From PALSA-188 sp963720075 (GTDB taxonomy: Bacteria; Acidobacteriota; Terriglobia; Terriglobales; Acidobacteriaceae), in assembly GCA_963720075.1 (NCBI GenBank), contig CAVREG010000019.1, forward strand, positions 558,001 through 622,000: 64,000 nucleotides of DNA, in the 5' to 3' direction. Positions 51,640 through 61,264 of this stretch are shown in pieces. A program made the position numbers and the translations under genes. Every line of letters starts with the position of its first letter. The first letter of the stretch is position 1. The notes under the pieces are model-generated. The model ran no database searches. It was not told where the DNA came from and saw only the letters and a program-made list of their open reading frames with translations.

Positions 51640-53502
51640 TCACTTCTTGCTCCGTCGCTGTAACAGAGCCACTGAGCGCTTCTCGTCTATCAAATGACGG
51701 CGGTCGTCCTCGCTGGTAGTGGCGCCATTCTTGATGAGTTCGATCACTTGGGCAGGCGTTAGCGAAGGATCGAGTGCAAAAAGTTTTGCTGCGAGATTAA
51801 CCACATTCGGGGAAGCCATCGAAGTGCCGGACAACCTGAGCCTCGCTCCTCCAGGAACAAAACTTTCAACGTTGTACCCGTCTGCATCCACAACCACAGT
51901 CTCCCCGTAACTGGTAAACGAAGTTTCATCCCCCGCCTGGTTCACCGCGCCGACCGCAATGAGGTTGGGCAAATGCAGCGACGCGGGGACATCTTCCGTG
52001 AAACCGGCGTTGCTGTCGCTGTTTCCGGCGGCGGTGATAAATAAAGTGTCCGGTGCGTTCTGAATGGCAGTCTTAATGGCATCACGCCAGATCGCGTAGA
52101 GTTCGGCAGCATGTTTCTTGCGCTCGGCAGGATCGGCACCGCCGCCGGTCTTGGAAATCCAGGTTTCAAACTCCTGTGGATCATCTCCCCAACTCATGTT
52201 GACGACACGCACTTTGCGCGTGCGAAAGTATTCAGACATCTGCTGAAAATCAGCGCCAAGATGGTGAGCCCATTCTGCGGTTGGAGGAAACGGAAGGTCG
52301 GGCAATTGATCGTTGAAGCGGGCGACCACCAACCGCGCCGCAGCATTGCCGCGAACCGCGATTCCCGCACAGTGGGTTCCGTGGAGATAGAACCCAAGGA
52401 CTTTGTTCAACTCGAATAGTTGATGTATCTGATCCGGGGAAAGCGTACTGAACTTCTTCTGCACCTCGTCCGCTTCCGGCGAGTCCACTCCATTCTCCAG
52501 ATCGAGGAACCCTTTTATCTGGTCGCGGAATGCCGGATAGGCTTTTTGCTGTTCGGGTGTAAGGGGATAAAGCCACGATGTAGATGGCTCTCCCTTGTCA
52601 TCGAACGCGAGCCCGTGCGTACCGCTTGCTGTCGGTTTTGGGTCGGTGAACAGTTGCTCGGGGAACAGCGAAACATCAATGCCGGAATCCCAGATTGCGA
52701 CCAGTACCGGCGTCAGCTTCCGATCTTTACTGAGAGTGACCTCACGCGCAGCCCAGATATCAGGTTTAACCACATTGTGCGCGGCGATGTACTGCTTTAG
52801 AACTTCACCGCGCTCGGTGTCCAGCGGAATGACGAATGTAAGGTCATTTCGTACCGAAACCAGTTCCCATGCTTCCAGATTGTCCAGCGCTCCGGATTTC
52901 TCCACAGCTGGGTCAAGCTCGGTCTCAACTTCACCGAGCGCAACCGATCTCGTATAGATCCGGCTACTTCTATAGGACGCTTTGATTGAGTCCTGAACCA
53001 CGTCCCAGGGCAGAGAATCAATCGCCTCGCGGTAATGCTCTCTGAAAGCGTGGTCAAACGTGGGACCATTGGTCGTCTTGGTGTCAATTGCAGCTTGCAG
53101 AGCCGCGCGGGTAAAAAGCCCCGTGGTCAGCTTGGCGGACGGCTTCTCTTCCAGAGCGCGCAAGGCTTCCACCGTACCCAATGCGTCCTGATATTCGCCG
53201 GCCAGTTCCTGCAAATCTAGCTTGGCACCGAGCAGAGTGCGCATTGTGGACTTGTCGTCAATCTCATAATCACGAAAGATCGAATCCAAATCGGCACGGA
53301 CTTTCGACGCGAACGCATTGAACGTAGCGTCATCAGCTTGCACTAACTGGGACGCTGATCCGGTAACGGGATAGCTGAAGCGAGGCAGATCGGCCTGACT
53401 CGTGACTTTTTTCTTCGCAGCAGATTGCGAGAAACCGAAAGTCGCAGCAAGCAAAAGCAGTGATGCAACCAGACTGTGGACTATATAGCGACGCTTCAGC
53501 AT
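51640..53502 (-). CDS. Secreted subtilisin-like serine protease (S8) with long propeptide-like region
   Basis: About 620 residues from the ATG at 53502. A signal peptide (SLVASLLLLAATFGFSQS) is followed by ~235 residues of mostly helical N-terminal sequence without a recognised domain. The S8 domain follows: Asp in AIWDSGID (~272), His in LHGTHCAGIA (~377) and Ser in LSGTSMASPNVVNLA (~561). The ~100-residue segment between Asp and His is longer than in classical subtilisins and contains FLDLENGVDSPEADEV. Oxyanion Asn is in ITAAGNSD. Periplasmic or extracellular proteolysis is expected. Confidence 0.9.
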   Translation of the reverse strand: MLKRRYIVHSLVASLLLLAATFGFSQSAAKKKVTSQADLPRFSYPVTGSASQLVQADDATFNAFASKVRADLDSIFRDYEIDDKSTMRTLLGAKLDLQELAGEYQDALGTVEALRALEEKPSAKLTTGLFTRAALQAAIDTKTTNGPTFDHAFREHYREAIDSLPWDVVQDSIKASYRSSRIYTRSVALGEVETELDPAVEKSGALDNLEAWELVSVRNDLTFVIPLDTERGEVLKQYIAAHNVVKPDIWAAREVTLSKDRKLTPVLVAIWDSGIDVSLFPEQLFTDPKPTASGTHGLAFDDKGEPSTSWLYPLTPEQQKAYPAFRDQIKGFLDLENGVDSPEADEVQKKFSTLSPDQIHQLFELNKVLGFYLHGTHCAGIAVRGNAAARLVVARFNDQLPDLPFPPTAEWAHHLGADFQQMSEYFRTRKVRVVNMSWGDDPQEFETWISKTGGGADPAERKKHAAELYAIWRDAIKTAIQNAPDTLFITAAGNSDSNAGFTEDVPASLHLPNLIAVGAVNQAGDETSFTSYGETVVVDADGYNVESFVPGGARLRLSGTSMASPNVVNLAAKLFALDPSLTPAQVIELIKNGATTSEDDRRHLIDEKRSVALLQRRSKK

Positions 53503-53633
53503 GAGATATCCCCGGCCTTGGACAGGCGACAAAACGTTATTTTGATAGTACCTGGCGAATTATGACCGTAAATCGCCGGTATCGCAAACCGGATTCTAGA
53601 CCGCCAGTTCAACTTGCGATTTCGGAAAAGTGA

Positions 53634-54665
53634 TCAAGCCGCTGCGATCTGCAATTTTGATATTTTTTCCCGCGCATTCGTCCGCCGCGAAGCGATGGCA
53701 AGAAGAATGACCAAGCCGAGGGCGAACAAGCCGTTGCCAATTCGATCCACCGCGCCAGCCCCACCGACCGCAGGGTTTTGAATGAAGGCATGCCATGCAT
53801 ACGCCAGCGCCGCCCCGCCAGCGAGAGCCAGCCTATGCCGGCTGTCCCAGCCAATCCGATGCGACCATTCGCGGACTAGCGCAATGATCGCAAGATCAAG
53901 GATGAGATACAACGCCACAGCCAACCATCCCCACTTGTTCGGGATCAGCAGAAAAATGGAGCCGCCCACCAGAGCAATGCAGCCAACCAGCCACGGTGCG
54001 GGGACGTACCCCGATGCGGCCGCGGCCATTCGTCTTTTTCGCAAGAAGAAAGCTGTGACAGCCGCAAGAACACAAATGATTGCGGCCGATAGAAACTGGG
54101 CCTTTGACGCAACAAAGTGATTTCGGTCTTGTTTGATCGCAAAAATAGTGGAGGCTACCACGGCGAGGACGAACAAAATGCTTAACACAGCGAGACCAAC
54201 GCTGCCTAGCCATGGTGTGGTGGCGCGGTCCGGCACAAGCGATTCCGCCAATCCAATAGAAGTCGAAATACTCCAAACCGTGTGCAGCGTAAGCACGAAT
54301 ATAGTCCACCAGATTCCAATCCCAAGCGCCGGAATATACGCCGGATCGAGGAGATGAAGGTTCAACCCTAAATAATTCGGATTGAATAGGGTCTGCGTTG
54401 TAAACGCCTCTTCGAGAACCGCATAAGAAAAGGCGAGAACGAAAATGCTCGGCCATCCCCGGCCGGTTCGCCGCACAACTTCGCGGATCAGTAACGCGCC
54501 CCCTCCATACAGCGGCGCCAATACTACGAGCGCACCCAACATAGTGATTGGCAGATCGCCGAGGAGGAATTCGGCAACCAGCGGAGCCAGGAAGAATAAC
54601 CCAATAGCCGGCGCTACGCGCCGAAGCGTGGAGGGCGGCGTTTCAGGAATTCCATAAGTGTTCAC
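53634..54665 (-). CDS. Polytopic membrane protein of unknown function
   Basis: 343 residues with nine or ten hydrophobic helices. A Pro-rich start (GIPETPPSTLRRVAPAIGLFFLAPLVAEFLLGDLP) is followed by GGGALLIREVVRRTGRGWPSIFVLAFSYAVLEEAF, which recalls CPBP/Abi-type membrane segments, although the EExxxR signature is not clearly met. The last helices precede a basic tail (RRTNAREKISKL). It starts 3 bp after hflX ends, so it is probably cotranscribed with hfq-hflX. Confidence 0.7.
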   Translation of the reverse strand: MNTYGIPETPPSTLRRVAPAIGLFFLAPLVAEFLLGDLPITMLGALVVLAPLYGGGALLIREVVRRTGRGWPSIFVLAFSYAVLEEAFTTQTLFNPNYLGLNLHLLDPAYIPALGIGIWWTIFVLTLHTVWSISTSIGLAESLVPDRATTPWLGSVGLAVLSILFVLAVVASTIFAIKQDRNHFVASKAQFLSAAIICVLAAVTAFFLRKRRMAAAASGYVPAPWLVGCIALVGGSIFLLIPNKWGWLAVALYLILDLAIIALVREWSHRIGWDSRHRLALAGGAALAYAWHAFIQNPAVGGAGAVDRIGNGLFALGLVILLAIASRRTNAREKISKLQIAAA

Positions 54666-54668
54666 TGG

Positions 54669-56084
54669 TTATACTCCATCTCGGCCTCTATCCACCCACT
54701 TCCTCATCCGCCTCAATACTGATTCTGGCGCTTCCACCTGAAGGTCCACCACATCCCCCTTATACCGACGAGAATAGATCCGCGACTTAGACTCCAACAT
54801 CGCCAAAATCTTCCCTTCCTCCTGCGGAATCCGGAGTGTCACGCGACTCAGCGCGTCTCCCGTCAGCATCTCATCAATCCTTTGCAGAAGCGCGCCTAAA
54901 CCGGTCCCTTTCGCGGCGGAAATATATATCGCAGTCTCATCGTCACGCAAGGATGCTCGCTCTGCCGCCGGTAGAAGGTCCATTTTGTTCATCACTCGCA
55001 ATCGCGGCTTCCCTTCCGCTTCCAGTTCTTTCAGAACCTTCTCAACCTGCGCGTCCTGTTCGGCTGATAGCGGACTGCTGGCGTCGGATAGATGCAATAT
55101 CAGATCCGCTCGTTGCAGTTCCTCCAGCGTTGCGCGGAACGCCGACACCAGCGTGTGCGGCAGATTGCGAATGAATCCCACCGTGTCTGAAAGCAATATC
55201 TCGCGGCGCGAAGGCAGCGAAATTGACCTGATCGTGGGGTCCAAAGTGGCAAACATTCTCGGCGACTCCAGAACTCGTGCCTGGGTTACTGCGTTAAATA
55301 AAGTGGACTTCCCCGCATTTGTATATCCGACCAGCGCAACAGTCGGCACTGGTACCGACTCGCGGCGCTGTCGTTGTTGCGCCCGAACTTTCCGGACGCT
55401 CTCCAGTTGCTGCTTCACATGACGAACCCGGCGGAAGATCTTTCTGCGGTCAGTTTCGAGCTGAGTTTCTCCGGGGCCGCGCGTACCAATTCCTCCCCCC
55501 AGCTGGGACATTTCTATGCCGCGCCCGCTCAACCGCGGGAGCATGTATTCCAGCTGCGCAAGCTCCACTTGCAGCTGCCCTTCGCGGGTTCGAGCGTGCT
55601 TCGCGAAGATATCGAGTATGAGCTGCGTCCGGTCAATTACGCGGATGCCAACAACTTTTTCAATATTGCGCTGCTGAGAAGCAGTGAGGTCATGATCAAA
55701 GAGAAGAAGATCCGCCGATACGGACGCGGCAGCGCCGGCGATCTCCTCCAGCTTCCCCTTCCCTATGAGTGTTGCCGCGTCGGGCCGCTCCCGCCGTTGC
55801 AGAAAATCACCAACGATCTCAGCACCCGCACTAGTCGCCAAGGATCGCAACTCCTCTAAAGATTCTTCGGCAGTAAATTCAGGTATTGACGGAGCCTTGG
55901 AAGATTTGGAATTCGTCGCGAGCTCCCGTCCCTCCCGCCCAGTGGCCTTTGCGAACTTGCCCGCTGCCCGCTTGCGGTAGTCCAGCCCGACAAGAAAAGC
56001 GCGCTCCTGTGAACCGGCATTTATTAAATTAGACGGCCTTGAGGAGGACGCCCTGCGTGACCGATTGGATTGTGGGCCTGGCAA
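54669..56084 (-). CDS. hflX: GTPase HflX
   Basis: About 471 residues from a TTG at 56084 (the N-terminal limit is uncertain). The HflX glycine-rich domain shows RRERPDAATLIGKGKLEEI, LLLFDHDLTASQQRNIEK and RVIDRTQLILDIFAKHARTREGQLQVELAQL, then GGGIGTRGPGETQLETDRR. The G domain has G1 GYTNAGKST (~250), G3 DTVGFIRNLP, G4 NKMDLL and G5 SAAKG. HflX binds ribosomes and rescues or splits stalled ones under stress. It directly follows hfq (11 nt), the same order as in E. coli. The C-terminal RYKGDVVDLQVEAPE is a normal HflX end. Confidence 0.95.
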   Translation of the reverse strand: MPGPQSNRSRRASSSRPSNLINAGSQERAFLVGLDYRKRAAGKFAKATGREGRELATNSKSSKAPSIPEFTAEESLEELRSLATSAGAEIVGDFLQRRERPDAATLIGKGKLEEIAGAAASVSADLLLFDHDLTASQQRNIEKVVGIRVIDRTQLILDIFAKHARTREGQLQVELAQLEYMLPRLSGRGIEMSQLGGGIGTRGPGETQLETDRRKIFRRVRHVKQQLESVRKVRAQQRQRRESVPVPTVALVGYTNAGKSTLFNAVTQARVLESPRMFATLDPTIRSISLPSRREILLSDTVGFIRNLPHTLVSAFRATLEELQRADLILHLSDASSPLSAEQDAQVEKVLKELEAEGKPRLRVMNKMDLLPAAERASLRDDETAIYISAAKGTGLGALLQRIDEMLTGDALSRVTLRIPQEEGKILAMLESKSRIYSRRYKGDVVDLQVEAPESVLRRMRKWVDRGRDGV

Positions 56085-56095
56085 ATGGACAATGC

Positions 56096-56404
56096 CTACG
56101 CTTCGTTCGTCGCTGCCGTGGTGGGTGCGCCAGACGGCGATCCGGAGCCTAATTCGCTTCCTGCAGACGAAGCTTTCTCACCGTGAGTGTGCGTTGTGCG
56201 ACCCATCGCCACCGTGGAAATGGCATGCTTGAAGATGAGCTGCTCCTGATTGTTCGTGTCCAGCACCACGGAGTACTTATCGAAAGAACGAATACGTCCG
56301 GTAAGTTTGACGCCGCTTAGCAGATAAATAGTGATGTTTGTTCTTTCCTTGCGAGCAGTGTTGAGGAATGAATCTTGTATATTCTGTGCCGGCTTATTTT
56401 CCAT
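56096..56404 (-). CDS. hfq: RNA-binding protein Hfq
   Basis: 102 residues from the ATG at 56404 (AAGGAG 7 nt upstream). The Sm1 motif is QDSFLNTARKERTNITIYLLSGVKLTGRIRSFDKYSVVLD and the Sm2 motif LIFKHAISTVA. The proximal-face residues Q, Phe and the KH of FKHAIS are present. The last ~30 residues are a Ser/Gly/Ala/Thr-rich disordered tail. It forms a hexamer that pairs small RNAs with mRNAs. It heads the hfq-hflX unit. Confidence 0.96.
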   Translation of the reverse strand: MENKPAQNIQDSFLNTARKERTNITIYLLSGVKLTGRIRSFDKYSVVLDTNNQEQLIFKHAISTVAMGRTTHTHGEKASSAGSELGSGSPSGAPTTAATNEA

Positions 56405-56684
56405 TTGCCGATCTCCTTCGGCTCGTGACCGCAAGCCTCGTTAACACAAAGTCTCCTCAAATTCCCATGCTCGGCCCGGTATCTCAGATGCGGTTCGCCC
56501 GGTCCGCGGTGCGGAAGAAAAACCGCGAAAAATAGTTGTGCTAAGTCAATATTCGTACAATACGGGCTGGCCGGGTATTTTTCAACTCCGACCCGGTTCT
56601 GTTGCATAGGGACCGCCGAAGTCCGAGGGGATTTCCAGATATATTCTGATTCAGCATGAATTGTCAGTTCTGATCGGAGGACTC

Positions 56685-57446
56685 ATGGCAAGTCAAAGTT
56701 TATTACTGGTTGCGTTCGCACCCCTGGTATCGCTACCGCGGGACTTTAACACTAACCTCTTGATGTTATTTCGCTGGGTTCACTTTCTGGCTGGAATCAC
56801 GTGGGTCGGATTGCTGTATTTCTTTAACCTGGTGAACGTTCCCTTCATGAGAGAGATTGACGCCAACACCCGCGCGAAGGTGGTGCCAACCCTCATGCCT
56901 CGCGCGCTGTGGTGGTTTCGATGGTCTTCCGTCGTGACCGTAGTTGCCGGGGTCGCATATTGGGGAAATATCGTGGGAACGGATGCCCGCAACGGCGGCG
57001 CATCCTCGGGCATGGCAATGGCCAGCTTCTTCATCATTTGGACTGCGACTTGGGCAGTTCTTTATGCGCTGCTGATCCCGGGCAAAGGCCTGCTGAATAA
57101 GGCTCCTGTGCTGGCCATGCTAGTCACGATTATCGTGATCGCAGCAGCTTGGTTGTTTCTAAGCCTCAACGATCATGGATGGGAAAGCAATCGCCTGCTT
57201 GCCATTGGAATCGGCGGAGGTTTGGGCTGGGTGATGATGTTAAATGTCTGGGGCGTAATCTGGCGGATTCAGAAGCGGCTTATTCAGTGGACCAAAGAAA
57301 ACGCCGCCAGCGGCACAGCGATGCCAGAAAAGTCCGCTCGCATGGCGCGGATGGCATTCCTGACTTCCAGAATTAGCGCCTTTCTGTCCATCCCACTCTT
57401 ATTCCTGATGGGCGCGGCAAGCCACTACCCAATGTTCGGACGATAA
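56685..57446 (+). CDS. Integral membrane protein, urate hydroxylase PuuD-like N-terminal domain
   Basis: 253 residues from the ATG at 56685 (GGAGG 4 nt upstream). About seven helices; the first pair contains MLFRWVHFLAGITWVGLLYFFNLVNVPFM, a pattern seen in the urate-oxidase N-terminal (PuuD, DUF989) family. His in RWVHFLAGITW and Trp/Asn residues recur in family members. PuuD proteins normally also carry a C-terminal cytochrome c domain, which is missing here. The function is uncertain. A strong terminator follows. Confidence 0.75.
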   Translation: MASQSLLLVAFAPLVSLPRDFNTNLLMLFRWVHFLAGITWVGLLYFFNLVNVPFMREIDANTRAKVVPTLMPRALWWFRWSSVVTVVAGVAYWGNIVGTDARNGGASSGMAMASFFIIWTATWAVLYALLIPGKGLLNKAPVLAMLVTIIVIAAAWLFLSLNDHGWESNRLLAIGIGGGLGWVMMLNVWGVIWRIQKRLIQWTKENAASGTAMPEKSARMARMAFLTSRISAFLSIPLLFLMGAASHYPMFGR

Positions 57447-57474
57447 CGGCGAACGCATTGCACCTCAAAAAATT

Positions 57475-57502
57475 AAGGGAGGCTCGGTTGAGCCTCCCTT
57501 TT
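57475..57502. terminator. Bidirectional Rho-independent terminator
   Basis: The 11-bp stem AAGGGAGGCTC/GAGCCTCCCTT with loop GGTT has TTTT after it on the plus strand and AATTTTTT after it on the minus strand. It therefore serves both the PuuD-like gene and the TonB-dependent receptor, which converge. Confidence 0.9.
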
Positions 57503-57533
57503 GAACGAACAAGCGGATAGTCCGCCTGGGTTA

Positions 57534-60500
57534 TCAGAAGATGAACTTAGCCACGATTCCCAACGTCCGTGCATTGCTGCCAAACGTGTCTTTAGGATTG
57601 TTAAAGTTTGCCTTCCCGGGAGTCGTGAAGCTTCTGTAATTTGTCGTAGTGCAGCACGAACTATATCCCGTGACATCATTGACCCCAAGGCCTACCCCGG
57701 GGTTGCTGCCGGGAATGTATTGGGGATGATTAAGGATGTTGGAGAACTGAGCGCCAAGCTGGAACTTAAACCTTTCGGTAATGTTAACACTCTTCGAAAT
57801 TGCAAGGTCCACATCGTCGGTTGGTAAAGTAGCCAGGGTATTACGGCCCACATTAGATATGGAGCCCAAGCCCGTTGCCAGGTACTGCGCCTGGCCGCCA
57901 CCGGGTAGCGGGTTGGCCAAATAAGCAACGATCTGCCCAGCATTGGGACCGGCGGTAGCAGTCAGAGGCGAAACACCCGCTCCGGTGCCCGGCACACCGG
58001 CTGGATTAAGGATCACTCGATCACCAGCAGAATCACCGTTGAGGTTGGCGTCTCGACCTGCTTGTAACGTCACAAACTCCGGAGATTCGTAGGTGTATAC
58101 CGGAGCCAGTTCCCAGTTGCCCACCACGTTCTTCTCCAGCCAATTGCCCCCTTTGAAATACGGCATGTCATAAACTGCGGCAATCGTGAACCGGTGAGTG
58201 CGGGAAAGCGCCGATGTGGCCTTTTCCGAGTTTGAGTTAAAGAAATCCTGCTGACGGCGCGGGGTTAAATCGGTGCTGTGAAAGTCCGCCGTGCTGTTGT
58301 CAATCGTATGGCTCCAGGTGTATGACGCCTGGAACGTTAGCCCATTGCTGAACCGGCGCTGGAGTTGCGTCTCCAGTCCATGATAGGTGGACCACCCAGT
58401 CGGGAGGAAGCCGGTAAGAACTGACCCATTGAAGCCGATTCCGGGGCCATCCACGTTATTTAAATTCGCTGGTATGATGTTAAGATTTTCCAGCGCATTC
58501 AGGTTCGACGAAGTAAGACCATTTAGGGTAGCTTGCGACGGCGCCTGGAAGTAGGTCGGCAGCGCGTTCTGTGGGTTAATCACCGATTGAAAATTCAGGA
58601 TGTTTTGCACATCCAAGTGATTGCCACGCGTGCCCACATAGTTTGCCTCCGCGGTGTAATTCTTGCCGAAGGAATGTTGTACTCCCAAACTCCAGTTGAT
58701 TGAGTACGGGTACTTCACATTCGGCGGAATCCAGGATGCGGTGTCGGCGATCGCTGTGGCCCTGTCGAGGACCGTGAGCCCGCTGCCGCCGCCCGCCAAA
58801 CCGCCTGCGCCAAGAAAATTGGGGGCGGGTGCAAGGTTCGTGTTCACATTGTTGGTTGATCCGATTTGCGGAGGAACAGCCAAGGTTCCGATGTTGTCGT
58901 AGAGCGTATCGTACGCCATGCCGAAACCGCCACGGATGGAGGTGGTACCGCTAGTCCCTGGGGAATACGCAAAGCCGAGACGCGGCGCGTAGTCGTTCTT
59001 CGGAGCATACGGAGTGGTAAACAGGAGAGGTTCGTTTACCTGCGGGATGATCACGCTCGGAGAGTTCGAGACCGTGTTAAGTCCCTGCCGCTGCTCTCCC
59101 AGGGGAATTGACGTGTACTCATAACGAACGCCGAGGCTCAATGTAAGGTTTGTAGTCACACGCCAAGTATCGTCGGCATACCAATATATAGCTTTTTGGT
59201 TGCCATAATAAGTCGTTGAGCCCGTGCTGCGCTGGCCCAGATAATCGGGAGAATAATCCTCAAGAAAAAGCTGGCTGGCGTTGTACTCATAGTCGCCACG
59301 CGCGCGTTGGGTAAAATTCTGCGGTGAAATATACTCAGCGTACTCCACGCCGACTTTCAGCGTATGTTTGCCCTTGGTCCAACTCAGGTTGTCTACGGCG
59401 CTATAGTAGTTTTGGATGGTGTACTGCGGGGCGTTGGGATCAGGCCCAATGCTGAGTCCGCCACCCAAGTCATTAAGAACAACGTTGGGAAACGCATCCA
59501 GTCCAGGATATTTTTGATTCCCAACGGGGAAATTTTGCGCAAAGCGGTTAAAACCTATCCGGAATTCGTTCAAAATTGAAGGCGAGAACGTGTGGTATTC
59601 GCCCAAGGTAAATAGTCTGAACTTTTGCGGGACGTCCACGTAGAAGACGGGCAATTGCGCCGCTGTATCAGGTCCTGCCAAATTATTAAGAACATACCGG
59701 CCCCGAATTTGATCGTTAGTTGACATATTGAAGTCAACGCTCTGAATATAGTTTTCGTAATTGAGAAAAGCCGGCGGCACAATTGAAATAGGGCCGACTT
59801 CCACATTTCCGGCAGCACATTGACCGTTCGCGGGAGCGTTGAAACCAGCGCCAAAAGGCACACCGTTGGTCGTTCCGTTGAACGCAATGCAGCCATTACC
59901 AGCCGGGGCAACCGGTACATATTGCTTGAAGATTCCGAAGTTGGTCGCGTTGAGATTGGGGTCGGTTGCGATCGCAGCCAGGCCGGCGGCCGTGGGAGTG
60001 TCAACGGTTCCGGGAGCTGTGCCGGTGAGCCCAACCGGTTGCCGCTCAAAGTCAGTAAAGAAAAAGAGTTTGTTCTTGATGATTGGTCCGCCGAACGTGG
60101 CGCCATAACGATTGCTGTCCAGTCGGGGATTCGTCGTCAGCCCTTGCTGCACAAAGGTCTCATCTATCGCATTTAAATTGCGATTTCTAAAATATTCGTA
60201 AAGAGAGCCGTGGAAGCCATTGGTGCCGCTCCTGATTGTGGTATTGAATTGTCCGCCGGAAGAGTGACCGAATTCCGCACTGAACTGATTTTCCAGCAGG
60301 GTAAAATTCTCAACAGCATCGTTCGGCACCACAATCAATGCTCCCGTAACCGCCTTGTTGTTGTTGTCTACACCCTCGACCGTGAAATTGTTGTCGCGTG
60401 GACGCTGACCACCGACCGATGGACCCATACCATCGCCCATGGCATTTGCGTTGGTCACGCCAGGACTTAGCATCGAGAGGTTCAAGACTCCCGCTCCTTG

Positions 60501-60977
60501 CCCTCCGGTTGCTGTCATCCCCAAGTCCTGCGCATATTGTGAACTGTAGGTAGTTTGCAACTGAGCCGAAGTGGTGTCCACCGGGGGCGCCACCCCCGAA
60601 ACTTCCACCGTGGTCGCCGTCGTACCAACCTCCAGCTTCACATTCGCCGTCCCGGTCTCATTCAGCACAACTGGAATGTTATTCAGGGTCGTAGTCTTAA
60701 AGTTTGGGGAGCTGACCGTGATGTTGTATGTCCCGACCGGCAAATCGTTAAACCGGTAATTGCCCGACTCATGCGTCACGGTATTGGCCTTCTGCCCCGT
60801 AGCGACATTTAACGCGGTGACATCAGCACCAGCTACGGTGGCCCCGGATTGGTCCACGACCGTCCCTGTTAAACTGCCGTCAATGGCTTGACCGAATGCC
60901 GGAATGGTTACCAAAGCGAAAGCCGCCAAGGTTGCCAGTACTATCGCGAAACGCTTAAGGCTTGAAACTGTATTCAT
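57534..60977 (-). CDS. TonB-dependent receptor with N-terminal carboxypeptidase-regulatory-like domain
   Basis: 1147 residues from the ATG at 60977 (AGGAG 8 nt upstream). A signal peptide (IVLATLAAFALVTIPAFGQA) is followed by a CarboxypepD_reg-like beta-sandwich (~30-110; GSLTGTVVDQSGATVAGADVTALN, FNDLPVGTYNITV). A plug-like domain (GQRPRDNNFTVEGVDNNNKAVTG) and a 22-strand barrel with aromatic-rich repeats follow, ending LGIVAKFIF with terminal Phe. This is the Oar/Cna-B type of TonB receptor abundant in Acidobacteria, proposed to import carbohydrates or other large substrates. No substrate can be read. It stands alone. Confidence 0.9.
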   Translation of the reverse strand: MNTVSSLKRFAIVLATLAAFALVTIPAFGQAIDGSLTGTVVDQSGATVAGADVTALNVATGQKANTVTHESGNYRFNDLPVGTYNITVSSPNFKTTTLNNIPVVLNETGTANVKLEVGTTATTVEVSGVAPPVDTTSAQLQTTYSSQYAQDLGMTATGGQGAGVLNLSMLSPGVTNANAMGDGMGPSVGGQRPRDNNFTVEGVDNNNKAVTGALIVVPNDAVENFTLLENQFSAEFGHSSGGQFNTTIRSGTNGFHGSLYEYFRNRNLNAIDETFVQQGLTTNPRLDSNRYGATFGGPIIKNKLFFFTDFERQPVGLTGTAPGTVDTPTAAGLAAIATDPNLNATNFGIFKQYVPVAPAGNGCIAFNGTTNGVPFGAGFNAPANGQCAAGNVEVGPISIVPPAFLNYENYIQSVDFNMSTNDQIRGRYVLNNLAGPDTAAQLPVFYVDVPQKFRLFTLGEYHTFSPSILNEFRIGFNRFAQNFPVGNQKYPGLDAFPNVVLNDLGGGLSIGPDPNAPQYTIQNYYSAVDNLSWTKGKHTLKVGVEYAEYISPQNFTQRARGDYEYNASQLFLEDYSPDYLGQRSTGSTTYYGNQKAIYWYADDTWRVTTNLTLSLGVRYEYTSIPLGEQRQGLNTVSNSPSVIIPQVNEPLLFTTPYAPKNDYAPRLGFAYSPGTSGTTSIRGGFGMAYDTLYDNIGTLAVPPQIGSTNNVNTNLAPAPNFLGAGGLAGGGSGLTVLDRATAIADTASWIPPNVKYPYSINWSLGVQHSFGKNYTAEANYVGTRGNHLDVQNILNFQSVINPQNALPTYFQAPSQATLNGLTSSNLNALENLNIIPANLNNVDGPGIGFNGSVLTGFLPTGWSTYHGLETQLQRRFSNGLTFQASYTWSHTIDNSTADFHSTDLTPRRQQDFFNSNSEKATSALSRTHRFTIAAVYDMPYFKGGNWLEKNVVGNWELAPVYTYESPEFVTLQAGRDANLNGDSAGDRVILNPAGVPGTGAGVSPLTATAGPNAGQIVAYLANPLPGGGQAQYLATGLGSISNVGRNTLATLPTDDVDLAISKSVNITERFKFQLGAQFSNILNHPQYIPGSNPGVGLGVNDVTGYSSCCTTTNYRSFTTPGKANFNNPKDTFGSNARTLGIVAKFIF

Positions 60978-61264
60978 CACCATTTCTCCTGGGGAACTAA
61001 AATTGCGGGATACAAAGCCAACAAAACAAGACATAACTAATTGGGGACGCGCTATACAGAAAGCAAGTCCCATTCCAAAGCGAACCCAAGGAATCCCTAT
61101 TAAATACTTGTACTTACAAAGGTACGGCTGTTAGTCGCTATTATTAACAGTATTGTCGTCGTTGATAATCTATGTAATCGTGTATTTTAGTTGGAATTGA
61201 CCGATTTCAAACTTCGCAGCTCTGAATGTACCCAGATGAAGAGTTTTTCCGGGAATCCCGCAGG

